A stretch of DNA of 64,000 nucleotides from Bacillota bacterium (lineage in GTDB: Bacteria; Bacillota; Clostridia; Acetivibrionales; DSM-1351). The position numbers and the translations under genes were made by a program. Of this stretch, positions 31,718 through 41,784 are shown one piece after another. Positions within the stretch are counted from its first letter, which is position 1, and each line of letters begins with the position of its first letter. Under the pieces are notes generated by a model. The model was not told where the DNA came from. It saw nothing but the letters and a program-made list of their open reading frames with translations, and did not search any database. The stretch is from contig JAEYHZ010000036.1 of assembly GCA_023409265.1 (NCBI GenBank), positions 298,220 through 362,219 on the forward strand, read 5' to 3'.

Positions 31718-31769
31718 GACGGAGCTTAACTGAGTATTTATACTGTATCAGTTAACTCCGTCTTTTTTT
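31718..31769 (+). terminator. Terminator of the sugar operon
   Basis: 15-bp stem with one bulged C (31718-31733 with 31748-31762), then seven or more T residues. Confidence 0.9.
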
Positions 31770-31846
31770 ATTTATTCTTGCCTAAATTTGGTAGCTTTGC
31801 TGTCTTAAAACTTAAAGGTAGTGTAATTATGGAAGGTGGTGTAAGT

Positions 31847-34162
31847 ATGGAAAGTGTTGCTTTGAAAGTTTATGGAATGACTTGTACACTCTGTTCTATT
31901 TCAATTGAGTCCAGTTTAAATTCTATAGAAGGAATAAAAAATGTTTCAGTGAGTTATGCATCGGAAAAAGCTGTTCTCAATTATGATAAAGACAAGGTCA
32001 GTATCGATTATATTAAAAGTATTATTGAAAAGCTTGGTTTTTCAGTTTTTGAAAATAGTTTGGAAAGTGGCCTGGAAAATTCATTTGAAAAAATCGGGCA
32101 AAATGCAGATAAAAAAAGAAGGCTTTCTGAACTGCAAAAACTCAAGAGACTTCTTATTTTCTCATCAATTTTAACCTTCCCAATGCTGCTGGCCATGATA
32201 CTCGGAGGGATTGGTTTTTGCCATGACTATTTCTTCCCGGGAACCCAGAGGTCCACAGCCTCTCTTGTTCTGGATTACTTTAGATTCAAAGCCAGGCTAC
32301 TTCATGACTGGCGCCTGCAGCTGGTTTTGGCCACACCTGTGCAGTTCATCATAGGATTCAAATTTTATAAGAGTGCCTTTTATGCCCTCCGTTGGAAAAA
32401 GTTAACCATGGATCTGTTAGTTGTCCTTGGCTCTTCTGCTGCCTATTTCTATAGCCTTTACACTTCCATATATGATAACAATTTACTCCAATCCGGAATG
32501 AAGAACATTTATTTTGAAGCCTCCTCAGTAATAATAACTTTTGTGCTGCTTGGGAAATACCTTGAGGCATTATCCAGGAAAAAGACTTCTTCAGCCATTG
32601 AAAGTCTTCTTTCTATAAGACCTAAAACCGCAGCTGTAATCAGGAATTCACAGGAGCTTCTCATTCCCATTGACCAGGTAAAGGTGGATGACATTGTACT
32701 GGTTAAGCCCGGTGAAAAAATACCGGTGGACGGAATAATAATTGAAGGCAGCTCGGCTGTTGACGAATCAATGCTGACAGGCGAAAGTATTCCGGTAGAC
32801 AAAAACGTTAATGACTATGTTACAGGAGCCTCGCTGAACACGTATGGCAGCTTTAGTTTCAGGGCAACGAAAGTTGGCAGTGATACCCTGCTCGCTCAGA
32901 TTATCAGAATCACAGATGCGGCTCAGGGCAGTAAGGCCCGGATTCAAAAAACTGCAGACAGGGTGAGTACTTTCTTTATCCCAGCCGTTATAACCATTGC
33001 AGTCATAACTTTTTTGGTGTGGTTTTTTGCAATTTTTGACCACTCGTTTTTTCTGATTGACAAGCCTATAATTTATGCAGTCGCAGTAATTGTTGTCTCC
33101 TGTCCCTGTGCGCTGGGGCTTGCTACTCCCACTGCCATAATAGTGGGTATAGGCAGGGCAGTCAGGAACGGTATTCTGATTAAAAGAGGTGATGACCTGG
33201 AGAGAGCACACAAAATAAATACTGTGGTTTTTGACAAAACCGGCACCCTTACCACAGGTAAATTGAGCTTAACGGATTTCATAACTATAAATGAGGACAA
33301 ACACAAACTGCCAAAACAATACCTGTTGAATTTAGCTGCAAATGCTCAGAAAAATTCAGAACACCCCATTGGGAAAGCTATCTATGCTTCTGTTTCAGCT
33401 TCCGAAGACTTTACAAAAATGCCTGTCTCCTCTTTTGAAGCCGTCCCCGGAAAAGGTATACTTGCGGACATCGACAGGAAGCAGGTTAAAATAGGTTCGT
33501 CAGCTTTTCTTCGTGATGATGAATTAAATGAAATTCCCGACAGTATACTTCAGCCGCTTTATGCTCAGGGTAAAATAGTTGTTTTATTGGTGGTTGACAA
33601 TTTGCTTTGTGCTGTTCTGGCATTAACTGATGTCATTAAGCCCAACTCCCGTAAGGTTATAAAGGAACTTGAGAAATCCGGAATTGAAGTGGTGCTCCTG
33701 ACCGGTGACGGTGAACAAACAGCAAATTCTGTAGCTGACTGCCTTGGAATCGAAAATGTTTTTTCAGGAGTGCTGCCAGAAAGGAAGTCTCAGGTCATAG
33801 CTTCACTAAAAAATTCCGGCAGAGTTGTGGCAATGGTGGGTGACGGAATAAATGATGCCCCGGCCCTTGCTACTGCAGATTTAGGGATTTCCATCCATTC
33901 AGGAACAGATGTTGCCATTGAAACAGCTGATATTGTTATACTCAATGAAAACCTTATGTCTATACCCTTTACTATAAGGCTCTCAAAACTTACCATAAAA
34001 AAAATCAAGCAGAATTTGTTCTGGGCTTTAATATATAATGCCATTGGAATACCTGTAGCAGCTACTGGACATTTAAGTCCTGTGGTTGCTTCGGCAGCAA
34101 TGGCATTAAGCTCGGTCTCAGTTATTATGAATTCTGGTTTATTGCTCAGGCATAAAAAATAA
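31847..34162 (+). CDS. copA: Copper-translocating P1B-type ATPase
   Basis: About 771 residues from the ATG at 31847 (GGAAGGTGGTG upstream; 31829 is an alternative). One N-terminal heavy-metal domain with GMTCTLCS (CxxC). Membrane helices flank TGES (MLTGESIPVD). The ion site is SCPCALGLATP (CPC, monovalent copper class), phosphorylation site DKTGTLTTG, nucleotide domain HPIGKAI (the HP motif) and GDGINDAPAL. Expected to export Cu+ or supply it to outside enzymes. It is monocistronic, without an adjacent CsoR/CopZ. Confidence 0.92.
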   Translation: MESVALKVYGMTCTLCSISIESSLNSIEGIKNVSVSYASEKAVLNYDKDKVSIDYIKSIIEKLGFSVFENSLESGLENSFEKIGQNADKKRRLSELQKLKRLLIFSSILTFPMLLAMILGGIGFCHDYFFPGTQRSTASLVLDYFRFKARLLHDWRLQLVLATPVQFIIGFKFYKSAFYALRWKKLTMDLLVVLGSSAAYFYSLYTSIYDNNLLQSGMKNIYFEASSVIITFVLLGKYLEALSRKKTSSAIESLLSIRPKTAAVIRNSQELLIPIDQVKVDDIVLVKPGEKIPVDGIIIEGSSAVDESMLTGESIPVDKNVNDYVTGASLNTYGSFSFRATKVGSDTLLAQIIRITDAAQGSKARIQKTADRVSTFFIPAVITIAVITFLVWFFAIFDHSFFLIDKPIIYAVAVIVVSCPCALGLATPTAIIVGIGRAVRNGILIKRGDDLERAHKINTVVFDKTGTLTTGKLSLTDFITINEDKHKLPKQYLLNLAANAQKNSEHPIGKAIYASVSASEDFTKMPVSSFEAVPGKGILADIDRKQVKIGSSAFLRDDELNEIPDSILQPLYAQGKIVVLLVVDNLLCAVLALTDVIKPNSRKVIKELEKSGIEVVLLTGDGEQTANSVADCLGIENVFSGVLPERKSQVIASLKNSGRVVAMVGDGINDAPALATADLGISIHSGTDVAIETADIVILNENLMSIPFTIRLSKLTIKKIKQNLFWALIYNAIGIPVAATGHLSPVVASAAMALSSVSVIMNSGLLLRHKK

Positions 34163-34236
34163 CTTCTCAATTTTAAGAGAGCTGGTTATGCTTAAAACGG
34201 AGTTTTATTGTTTAGTCATGCCTTAAAAAGCCTATC

Positions 34237-35523
34237 TCATAGTTCAGATAAAGCACCTTCAATTGCTGCTTTTGTTTCTTCAATGTCTCTTTCATTATGG
34301 GAATAGGAAACAAATAAAGCCTCAAATTGTGAGGGTGCAATATAAATACCTCTGCCAAGCATTGACGAAAAGTATTTTTTAAATTTATCAAGGTCTGACT
34401 TTACAGCACTGTTATAATCAACAACCTTGCTATCATTAAAAAATACACTTAGCAGTGAACCTATCCTGTTTATCCTTATACTGACATTATACCTGGCAGC
34501 AGTTTCGGAGTAAGCCTTTTGAAGTGCTTCACCCAGGCAGTCCAGCCGGCTGTAGAAATCCGGAGTAGTTTTTATGGTATTCAAAGTGCTTATTCCCGCG
34601 GCCACAGCAACAGGATTGCCTGATAAGGTTCCTGCCTGATAAACGGGACCCAGCGGAGCTACTTTTTCCATTATTTCTTTTCTTCCCCCATATGCACCGA
34701 CAGGCATTCCTCCTCCAACTATTTTCCCCAGAACGGTAAGATCGGGTTTAACGCCATAAAGCTCCTGTGCACCGCCATAGGACACCCGGAAGCCAGTAAT
34801 AACTTCATCAAAGATTAATAGAGAGCCATACCTTTCGGTCAGACTACGCAGCTGTTTGAGAAAATCCTTATCAGGAAGCACCAGTCCCATATTTGCTGCA
34901 ACCGGCTCTATAATAACAGCCGCAATATTGTCTCCGAAGCCTTTGAATAATTCCTTCAGGCCTTCAATATCATTATATACAGCTATAATTGTATTCTTTG
35001 AATAATCCTTCGGTACTCCGGCACTGTCCGGCACACCGGCCGTCAAGGCACCCGACCCTGCTTTTACCAGCAGCCCGTCACTGTGTCCGTGATAGCAGCC
35101 TTCAAATTTTACAATAAGCTCCCTACCTGTATAGCCTCTGGCTACACGTATGGCACTCATTGCAGCTTCTGTGCCTGAGCTTACAAGCCTCAGCATCTCC
35201 ATGGAGGGAACAGCCTCTGCTATAAGCTCTGCTAGAATCAATTCATTTTCTGTAGGAGCCCCGTAGCTGGTACCATTTTCCGCTGCTGCTTTAATTGCAT
35301 TAATTACATTGGGATGAGCATGTCCAAGAATCATGGGTCCCCAGGAACATACATAATCGATATACTCATTCCCATCAATGTCTATAATTCTGGAGCCAAC
35401 TGCCTTTTTTATAATTGGAGGTACAAGACCCACAGCCCTGTAAGCTCTTACAGGGCTGTTAACCCCACCGGGCATGAGTTTGCGGGATTTTTCAAACACT
35501 TCTTTTGACTTTATATTATTCAT
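34237..35523 (-). CDS. hemL: Glutamate-1-semialdehyde 2,1-aminomutase
   Basis: 428 residues from the ATG at 35523, since AGGAGAT abuts the upstream ATG at 35532. PLP motifs: LVSSGTEAAMSAIRVARG, FEGCYHGHSDG, LIFDEVITGFR and LGKIVGGGMPVGAYGG with the Schiff-base lysine. It converts glutamate-1-semialdehyde to 5-aminolevulinate. Last gene of the siroheme block, convergent with copA. Confidence 0.96.
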   Translation of the reverse strand: MNNIKSKEVFEKSRKLMPGGVNSPVRAYRAVGLVPPIIKKAVGSRIIDIDGNEYIDYVCSWGPMILGHAHPNVINAIKAAAENGTSYGAPTENELILAELIAEAVPSMEMLRLVSSGTEAAMSAIRVARGYTGRELIVKFEGCYHGHSDGLLVKAGSGALTAGVPDSAGVPKDYSKNTIIAVYNDIEGLKELFKGFGDNIAAVIIEPVAANMGLVLPDKDFLKQLRSLTERYGSLLIFDEVITGFRVSYGGAQELYGVKPDLTVLGKIVGGGMPVGAYGGRKEIMEKVAPLGPVYQAGTLSGNPVAVAAGISTLNTIKTTPDFYSRLDCLGEALQKAYSETAARYNVSIRINRIGSLLSVFFNDSKVVDYNSAVKSDLDKFKKYFSSMLGRGIYIAPSQFEALFVSYSHNERDIEETKAAIEGALSEL

Positions 35524-35582
35524 TTCTAACATATCTCCTATTTCATGGTTTGTTCAGACCGGCTGCATTAAATAACCGATGA

Positions 35583-36551
35583 TTATTTCAGCCATCCGGC
35601 AGCATCCTTTGCGAAATAGCTGATTATTATATCAGCACCTGCTCTCTTTATTGCTGTCAATGATTCCAGAGCTGCACCTTTTTCGTCAATCCATCCCTTT
35701 TGGGCAGCCGCCTTTATCATACAGTATTCACCGCTTACGTTGTAGGCGGCCAGCGGATAATCAAATTTACCGGAAGCCTCATGGATAATATCCAGATATG
35801 CAAGAGCCGGTTTAACCATAATTATATCTGCACCTTCATTTATATCCAGTTCAATTTCCCGCATGGCTTCCTTCCTGCCGTGATAATCCATCTGATAGGT
35901 TTTTCGGTCTCCGAATGCAGGAGCTGAACCTGCTGCATCCCTGAAGGGACCGTAAAAGGAGGATGAATACTTTGCGCTGTAGGCCATAATTGCTTTGTCA
36001 GTGAAGGCTTGTTCGTCAAGAGCCTTCCTTATGGCACCAACTCTTCCGTCCATCATATCGGAGGGAGCAATTATGTCAACCCCTGCTTCTGCCAGACTTA
36101 CAGCCGTTCTGGACAGTATCTCCAATGTAAGATCATTATCAATTTTATTATCCTTTATTATCCCGCAGTGTCCGTGATTTGTATATTCACATAAGCACAA
36201 ATCAGCAGTCAAAACAAGATCGGGGAAACGTTTTTTTGCTTCCCTCAGTGCTTTTTGTATTATCCCGTCACTGCAGAAGGCCCCTGATCCAACCTCATCC
36301 TTCACATCAGGTATACCAAACAGAATTACACCGGGTATTCCTGCTTTTTGTAAATTCTCCAACTCAAAAAGCAGCCTGTCAACCGAGTAATGATGTATTC
36401 CCGGCATTGAGGCTATTTCCCTTTCCACACCGCTGCCTTCAACAACAAACATAGGATATATAAAGTCATCAATACTGAGACTTGTCTCTCTGACAAGTTT
36501 TCTAATTCCATCACTGACTCTGAGTCTCCGCGGTCTTTTTATCAGCTCCAT
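35583..36551 (-). CDS. hemB: Delta-aminolevulinic acid dehydratase
   Basis: 322 residues. Active-site lysines are in MAYSAKYSSSFYGPFRDA and IIMVKPALAYLD. The cysteine zinc site is present (ADLCLCEYTNHGHCG), so this is a zinc-type HemB. It joins two 5-aminolevulinate molecules to porphobilinogen. Starts after TGGAGGGTG. Confidence 0.96.
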   Translation of the reverse strand: MELIKRPRRLRVSDGIRKLVRETSLSIDDFIYPMFVVEGSGVEREIASMPGIHHYSVDRLLFELENLQKAGIPGVILFGIPDVKDEVGSGAFCSDGIIQKALREAKKRFPDLVLTADLCLCEYTNHGHCGIIKDNKIDNDLTLEILSRTAVSLAEAGVDIIAPSDMMDGRVGAIRKALDEQAFTDKAIMAYSAKYSSSFYGPFRDAAGSAPAFGDRKTYQMDYHGRKEAMREIELDINEGADIIMVKPALAYLDIIHEASGKFDYPLAAYNVSGEYCMIKAAAQKGWIDEKGAALESLTAIKRAGADIIISYFAKDAAGWLK

Positions 36552-36593
36552 TATTCACCCTCCATTAGCCGATTAAAACATAAAAGTTTTGTT

Positions 36594-38129
36594 TTAGCAT
36601 TTTTCTGAAAGTTCCAAAAGCTTTCCTATTATACCCTTTGAATCATGTTGGCCTGCAACCGCCGTCACTTTGAGTCCTTGCTCCTCTGCTGTATTTTCTG
36701 TAACAGGTCCGATGCATATGACTTCTGCCGGCAATTTTCCAACCATATCCTCCCCGATTATTGATACAAAAGCCTTTACAGCAGAGGGGCTGGTAAAAGT
36801 AATATAGTCAGCCTTCTCTATCTCGGGAAGTAAAAAATCAAGTTTGTTTTCCAGATTATTTGTTATGGTTGTATAAACCGGTACTTCGTCATAATTAATG
36901 CCATTATCCTGGAAGCCTTGCGGTAAATCAGGTCTGGAGAGTTCGGAATTTATAAGCAGTACTTTGTCCTCACTGTCAATAAGCTGAAGGATTCCTTTAA
37001 GCAGGTGTCCGGCAGTGTATTGTTCAGGAATATAGTCAGAATACAAGCCTCTGGCATTTAAGGCTTCCTCTGTTGCAGGTCCTACTGCTGCCAGTTTCAG
37101 GCCATAAAGTTTCCGAATATCTGTTTTAAGCTCCTTAAGCTTCCTGAAAAAAATATCCACTCCATTGCTGGATGTAAACACCAGCCAGCTATAGGAATCA
37201 AGTTTATTCAAGGCCCTCTTTAGAGGCTCGAAATTCTGGACCTCTGATATTTTGATTACAGGAAATTCCGTGACATGGGCACCGTATTCCTCCAGGCCTC
37301 TAACCATTGTGTCGGACTGTTCAGCCGGCCTGGTCACAACAATTCTTTTTCCCGACAGCAGGCCTTTTCTGTACCAGTCAAGCTTTTCAGCCAGATTGAC
37401 AACTTCACCGACAACAATTACTGCCGGAGATTTTACTTTATATTGCTCACATTTTGCAACTATATTTTTCAATGTACCTGAAATAACCCTTTGTTCAGGT
37501 CGGGTACCATTCTCTATGACTGCAGCCGGTGTTTCAGCCGCCTTTCCGAAACTCATAAGGCCGTTGCTTATTTCAGCAATATTTTTGACACCCATCAGAA
37601 AAACAAGGGTTCCCTCCTGTCTGGAAAGGGTCTCAAAATCACATAGCGGCATGCTGTCCTTATTTTCAGCACTTTCCTTTTCAGATGATTGGTGCCCGGT
37701 TATTATATGAAGTGATGAGGCGTATTCCCTGTGTGTTACAGGGATCCCGGCATATGCCGGTACCGATATGGCAGAGGTAATGCCGGGCACCACCTCGTAC
37801 TCAATCCCGTTTTTATGAAGATAGTCGCATTCTTCTCCTCCCCGTCCGAATAAAAACGGGTCGCCGCCTTTTACCCTGGCTACGGTTTTTCCCTCGCTTG
37901 CATATTTTAACAATATTTCGTTTATTTCCTTCTGAGGTACCTGGTGACGCTGGGGTTGTTTTCCCACATAAACAAACTCGGCACTATGGTCAGCAAAGCT
38001 AAGCACTTTACTGTCAATAAGCCGATCGTATACGATTACATCAGATTTCCTTATCGCTTCCACTGCTTTTAAAGTTAGAAGCTTATAGTCACCGGGACCA
38101 GCTCCAATAATGTATACCTTGCCAGTCAT
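36594..38129 (-). CDS. cobA-hemD: Fused uroporphyrinogen-III C-methyltransferase / uroporphyrinogen-III synthase
   Basis: 511 residues from the ATG at 38129, just after the hemC stop; an ATG two codons earlier abuts the ribosome binding site. Residues about 1-250 are SUMT: YIIGAGPGDYKLLTLKAVEA, VARVKGGDPFLFGRGGEE, PGITSAISVPAYAGIPVTHR. Residues about 255-511 are HemD-like: KRIVVTRPAEQSDTMVRGLE, FTSSNGVDIFF, VGPATEEAL. The fusion closes uroporphyrinogen III and methylates it to precorrin-2, a common arrangement in clostridia. Confidence 0.94.
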   Translation of the reverse strand: MTGKVYIIGAGPGDYKLLTLKAVEAIRKSDVIVYDRLIDSKVLSFADHSAEFVYVGKQPQRHQVPQKEINEILLKYASEGKTVARVKGGDPFLFGRGGEECDYLHKNGIEYEVVPGITSAISVPAYAGIPVTHREYASSLHIITGHQSSEKESAENKDSMPLCDFETLSRQEGTLVFLMGVKNIAEISNGLMSFGKAAETPAAVIENGTRPEQRVISGTLKNIVAKCEQYKVKSPAVIVVGEVVNLAEKLDWYRKGLLSGKRIVVTRPAEQSDTMVRGLEEYGAHVTEFPVIKISEVQNFEPLKRALNKLDSYSWLVFTSSNGVDIFFRKLKELKTDIRKLYGLKLAAVGPATEEALNARGLYSDYIPEQYTAGHLLKGILQLIDSEDKVLLINSELSRPDLPQGFQDNGINYDEVPVYTTITNNLENKLDFLLPEIEKADYITFTSPSAVKAFVSIIGEDMVGKLPAEVICIGPVTENTAEEQGLKVTAVAGQHDSKGIIGKLLELSEKC

Positions 38130-38131
38130 GG

Positions 38132-39040
38132 TCATTCTCCCTTCAGCACTCTCTGTTTTTCCAGAATAATCTCTGCCAGCTTTTCTCCTAGAAAATAAGC
38201 CTGCTGTTTTTGTCCTTCTGCTTCTGCCCTTAAAATTTCCTTGCCACTTGCTGAAGCCAGCATTCCTGCTACTTTCATTTTTTCACCATGGATTACGGCA
38301 TGGGCAGCTATTGGTGTGCTGCAACCGCCGTTCAGCCTGAACATAAACCTTCTTTCCGCTTCAAGGGTCAGCATGGCTTCCTCACAATTGATAGTCTTCA
38401 CTAGCTGCTCCATTTCTCCGCCTTTTTTAACCTGAACCCCTAACACACCCTGACCTATGGCTGGAATCATTTCTTCTACTGAGAAATAGCTGACACATTT
38501 TTTGTGCAGCTCCAACCTTTTAAGACCGGCGGCTGCAAGAATTATGGCATCATATTCTCCTGCTTCAAGTTTATCAAGCCTTGTGAGCACGTTGCCTCTC
38601 AGCTGCCTTATCCTGAGGTCAGGCCTTAAGTTTAACAGCTGAACCTCACGCCTTATACTGCTGGTACCTACAATCGATGCCTCCTTTAATTCCTCAAGGC
38701 CTTTTCCGTCGGTTGTAACTAAAACATCCCTTGGATCTTCTCTTTCTGAAACTGCTGCAATTGTCAACTGTTCAGGCATCACAGCAGGCATATCCTTCAT
38801 GCTGTGAACAGCCATGTCTATTTTATCCTCAATAAGGGCATTCTCAATTTCATTTACAAACAAACCTTTTCCGCCGATTAAGTCTAGTTTTGTATCCAGC
38901 AGGATATCACCTTTTGTCTTCATCCCAACCAGTTCAAAATCAAGCTGGGGGAATCTGTTTGCCAACAGGTTGATGATCAGCCTGCTCTGTGCCATTGCAA
39001 GTGCACTTTCACGTGTTCCTACTCTTATAGTTCTGTTCAT
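38132..39040 (-). CDS. hemC: Hydroxymethylbilane synthase
   Basis: 302 residues. RVGTRESALAMAQSRLI, AVHSMKDMPAVMPEQLTIAAV, GTSSIRREVQLL, and the dipyrromethane cofactor cysteine in RFMFRLNGGCSTPIAAHA. It polymerises four porphobilinogens. Stop overlaps the neighbouring cobA-hemD region closely. Confidence 0.96.
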   Translation of the reverse strand: MNRTIRVGTRESALAMAQSRLIINLLANRFPQLDFELVGMKTKGDILLDTKLDLIGGKGLFVNEIENALIEDKIDMAVHSMKDMPAVMPEQLTIAAVSEREDPRDVLVTTDGKGLEELKEASIVGTSSIRREVQLLNLRPDLRIRQLRGNVLTRLDKLEAGEYDAIILAAAGLKRLELHKKCVSYFSVEEMIPAIGQGVLGVQVKKGGEMEQLVKTINCEEAMLTLEAERRFMFRLNGGCSTPIAAHAVIHGEKMKVAGMLASASGKEILRAEAEGQKQQAYFLGEKLAEIILEKQRVLKGE

Positions 39041-39107
39041 TACCGGACTGCCTCCATACTTAATTTTTATAATTCAAATTAATTTTTTCGATTGTAGAAA
39101 AATCTAC

Positions 39108-39752
39108 TCACATCAGCGGCGTTTCAACAAGACGGGAAATATGCTCTTCAAGTATTTTTTTCAACGCCTTTGGAGTAATATCCCCCCTGGAATAAAACTC
39201 CTCAAGCACCAGGCCAAGCTCCTTTTCCATTTCAGGCTTTGACAGCCTGCTGTCCCGTACCGTATTTCTATATTCCGACAGGAGCTCCAGAATCTCGGAA
39301 TAGCCCTCGTGAAAAATATCCTCGGTAATTTTTCTGATTTTTTTTGAAAGAGCCGGATATTCACCTGAAGTGGATATCCCAATCGTCAAGGCACCCCGCT
39401 TTACCACTGACGGAAAAATAAAGGTACATAGTTCAGGGGCATCAACTATATTTACAGGAATATTTCTGCTGGCGGCATCCCTGTAAACTCTTTCATTTAC
39501 AGCCTTTGATGAGGTTGCAGCTATAACAAGTGAAGCCATTTCCAAATCCTGTTCATGGTACTCTCTTCTAATTACTGTGGCTTTTCCCTGTTCTTCCAAT
39601 TTCAGTATATAACTGCTGATTTCCGGAGCAATTATGATCAGCTGTGCCTCAAACCTGAGCAATATTTCTACTTTTCTCGAAGCAACCTCACCGCCTCCGA
39701 TTACAATGCAACGTTTTCCTTTCAGATCAACAAACAATGGGAAAACAGCCAT
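39108..39752 (-). CDS. Precorrin-2 dehydrogenase / siroheme synthase N-terminal type
   Basis: 214 residues from the ATG at 39752, four nt after the hemA stop (GTGGGGGTAA upstream). MAVFPLFVDLKGKRCIVIGGGEVASRKVEILL is trimmed here to its key part: the NAD site GGGEVASRK. AATSSKAVNERVYRDA and TIGISTSGEYPALSKKIR are also family blocks (CysG-N/Met8/YlnF). It oxidises precorrin-2 to sirohydrochlorin, and may chelate Fe2+ as in Met8p. No separate ferrochelatase is seen. Confidence 0.9.
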   Translation of the reverse strand: MAVFPLFVDLKGKRCIVIGGGEVASRKVEILLRFEAQLIIIAPEISSYILKLEEQGKATVIRREYHEQDLEMASLVIAATSSKAVNERVYRDAASRNIPVNIVDAPELCTFIFPSVVKRGALTIGISTSGEYPALSKKIRKITEDIFHEGYSEILELLSEYRNTVRDSRLSKPEMEKELGLVLEEFYSRGDITPKALKKILEEHISRLVETPLM

Positions 39753-39756
39753 TTTC

Positions 39757-40842
39757 TCAGTTACCCCCACTCCACAAAGACATTTTTTGAACCCCGACAT
39801 AAATATTTCTTTTTCTGTACCATTTTATAAATTCTTCAGCATGGCTGTCAATCTGTTCACTTATATAATCATGATCAAATTTTCTTTCACTTTTTGGGGT
39901 TGCGCTTATAATTTCTTTTAATTGGTCTATATTATAAAGTTCAACATTTTTAACTTCATTAATTGATTCGTCAAAATCCCTTGGTACAGCCAGATCAATA
40001 AAAATATGCTCCTTTGTCCTATTGAGGAGAGTCTCTTCAAGAGTATCCTGAGTAATGGTATAGTGAGGACTTGAGGTCGCCCCGATTATTACATCGCTTT
40101 GATCAATATATGAATATCTGTCATTATAATCAATTGTTATTACTTTATTGTCGTCATTGGTACTAACAGTATCGTTATCTGTACTGATTATACTGCTTCT
40201 TCTGGTCATATAAATTTTTGCTGCACCGGCTGCGAGCAGCTTCTCGCACACAGCTGTACCGGTTTCACCTGAACCAATAACAAGTATATTCCTGGAAGAC
40301 AATTCTTTGCAATATACCTGTTGAAGCAGCTGAACCACCTGTCCTGAAACTGATGATGCCTTTCCCAGCAGGAGGCTTCTTGTCTTGATTTTTTTTGAAG
40401 ATGTTACTGCCAGTCTTGAAAGTGAATTTAAAACTGCCTTGCTTGTACCGTACTTCATGGACAATTCGTATGCTTTTCTAAACTGACCTAAAATCTGATC
40501 TTCCCCAAGTATCATTGAATCCATACCTGAAGCAACCTTGATAATGTGCTTGATGGCATTAATTCCTTCGTACACGTAGAAATATTTCTTCATCCTGTGA
40601 CTATCCAGCCCTTTCAGAAGGCAAAAGTTTTTTTCAATATTCCCCGTATCCAAAAGATTGTTTTCTGAAAAAACGTGTATTTCAGTTCTGTTGCAGGTTG
40701 AAAGTAAGGCGCATTCAGATACACCCTCCAGTTTTTTGAACCCGGACAGCATTTCTTCATATTCTTCTTGTTCAATACTGAATTTTTCGCGTATTTCTAT
40801 TGGAGTTTTTTTATAATTGACTCCAATTACGTATAGATTCAT
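39757..40842 (-). CDS. hemA: Glutamyl-tRNA reductase, C-terminally short
   Basis: 361 residues against about 400-440 usual. The catalytic cysteine is in LLSTCNRTEIHVF; EDQILGQFRKAYE, then the NADPH Rossmann segment NILVIGSGETGTAVCEKLLA and DLAVPRDFD follow. After HAEEFIKWYRKRN the dimerisation domain (about 90 residues) is missing and the gene ends in a short tail. The stop is 4 nt before the dehydrogenase gene. It reduces glutamyl-tRNA to glutamate-1-semialdehyde; activity of such a short form must rely on the first two domains. Confidence 0.9.
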   Translation of the reverse strand: MNLYVIGVNYKKTPIEIREKFSIEQEEYEEMLSGFKKLEGVSECALLSTCNRTEIHVFSENNLLDTGNIEKNFCLLKGLDSHRMKKYFYVYEGINAIKHIIKVASGMDSMILGEDQILGQFRKAYELSMKYGTSKAVLNSLSRLAVTSSKKIKTRSLLLGKASSVSGQVVQLLQQVYCKELSSRNILVIGSGETGTAVCEKLLAAGAAKIYMTRRSSIISTDNDTVSTNDDNKVITIDYNDRYSYIDQSDVIIGATSSPHYTITQDTLEETLLNRTKEHIFIDLAVPRDFDESINEVKNVELYNIDQLKEIISATPKSERKFDHDYISEQIDSHAEEFIKWYRKRNIYVGVQKMSLWSGGN

Positions 40843-40869
40843 TAGATTTCACCGTCCAAACTCTATTTA

Positions 40870-41766
40870 TTATTTAGCTTCTGACCGTGAAGACTTTTCT
40901 CTGACCAGTTCTATTATTCTTCTGGCTGCCATGGCACCCTGACCAACTGCAGTAGATACCTGCTTGAAACCTCCTGTACAATCACCGGCTGCAAACAAGC
41001 CGGTTACATTCGTTTTCTGATCCTTGTCTACAAGAATAGAGGCTCCCTCTGTTAATACTCCCAGCTTTCTTGCAAAATCAACGCTTGAAGCACTGTCATT
41101 GGCAATAAAAAGACCATCCAGGTTTTCCTGGGTACCGTCTGTAAAATATACTTTCTCCAGATATTCCTTCCCTTCCAGTTTTAAAATAGTCTTGTTAACT
41201 ATCCTGAACCTTTCATGAAGTTTGCTGTAATCTCCGCTGTACTCAAGTTCCTTACCATTGGTATATATGGTAATGTTGGAGGTAAATGGCTTTAATTCTT
41301 CAGCTTCATGAATTGCAAAATCCTTGTTTCCCAGGACTCCAACCTTCAGATTCTTGTAAAAGAAGCCATCACAGGTAGTACAGTAACTTACTCCTATACC
41401 CTCCAATTCCTTGAGACCATCTATCCTAAGCTTCTTTTGAGGCTGACCTGTAGCAAGCAGTACTGTTCTTCCCGAATAAGTATTTTCTGAGGTTATTACT
41501 TCAAAATTTTCATTTTGATTAACTCCCAGAACTTCTTCCTCCATAATATCTGCTCCAAGTCGAAGAGCCTGTTGTTCTCCTGCTCTTAAGAGTTCGCTGC
41601 CGCTAATGGCTTCGGTAAAACCGAAATAATTTTCAATTTTATGTGCTTTTAACAGCTCACTGTTGTTCTTTCCAATAACAAGCGTCCTCAGGTTAGCCCG
41701 AACAGTGTAAAGAGCGGCTGATAATCCTGCAGGACCCTTACCCACAATAATTACATCGTAAATCAT
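40870..41766 (-). CDS. Thioredoxin-reductase-like flavoprotein
   Basis: 298 residues. FAD site VGKGPAGLSAALYTVRANL, redox CxxC in YCTTCDGFFYKN, C-terminal FAD site GLFAAGDCTGGFKQVSTAVG. The NADPH segment (KVGVLGNKDFAIHEAEEL) replaces the usual GxGxxA with GNKDFA and lacks the HRRxxxR motif, so the donor may not be NADPH. Located between metY and hemA in the sulfur operon; likely electron carrier or disulfide reductase for the sulfite/thiocarboxylate steps. Confidence 0.8.
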   Translation of the reverse strand: MIYDVIIVGKGPAGLSAALYTVRANLRTLVIGKNNSELLKAHKIENYFGFTEAISGSELLRAGEQQALRLGADIMEEEVLGVNQNENFEVITSENTYSGRTVLLATGQPQKKLRIDGLKELEGIGVSYCTTCDGFFYKNLKVGVLGNKDFAIHEAEELKPFTSNITIYTNGKELEYSGDYSKLHERFRIVNKTILKLEGKEYLEKVYFTDGTQENLDGLFIANDSASSVDFARKLGVLTEGASILVDKDQKTNVTGLFAAGDCTGGFKQVSTAVGQGAMAARRIIELVREKSSRSEAK

Positions 41767-41784
41767 ATTTTTAGTTAACCTCCC

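Noticed and set aside
34163..34236. Terminator between copA and hemL
   Set aside because: Only weak, interrupted pairings are visible in the 74-nt convergent gap, so no call is made.
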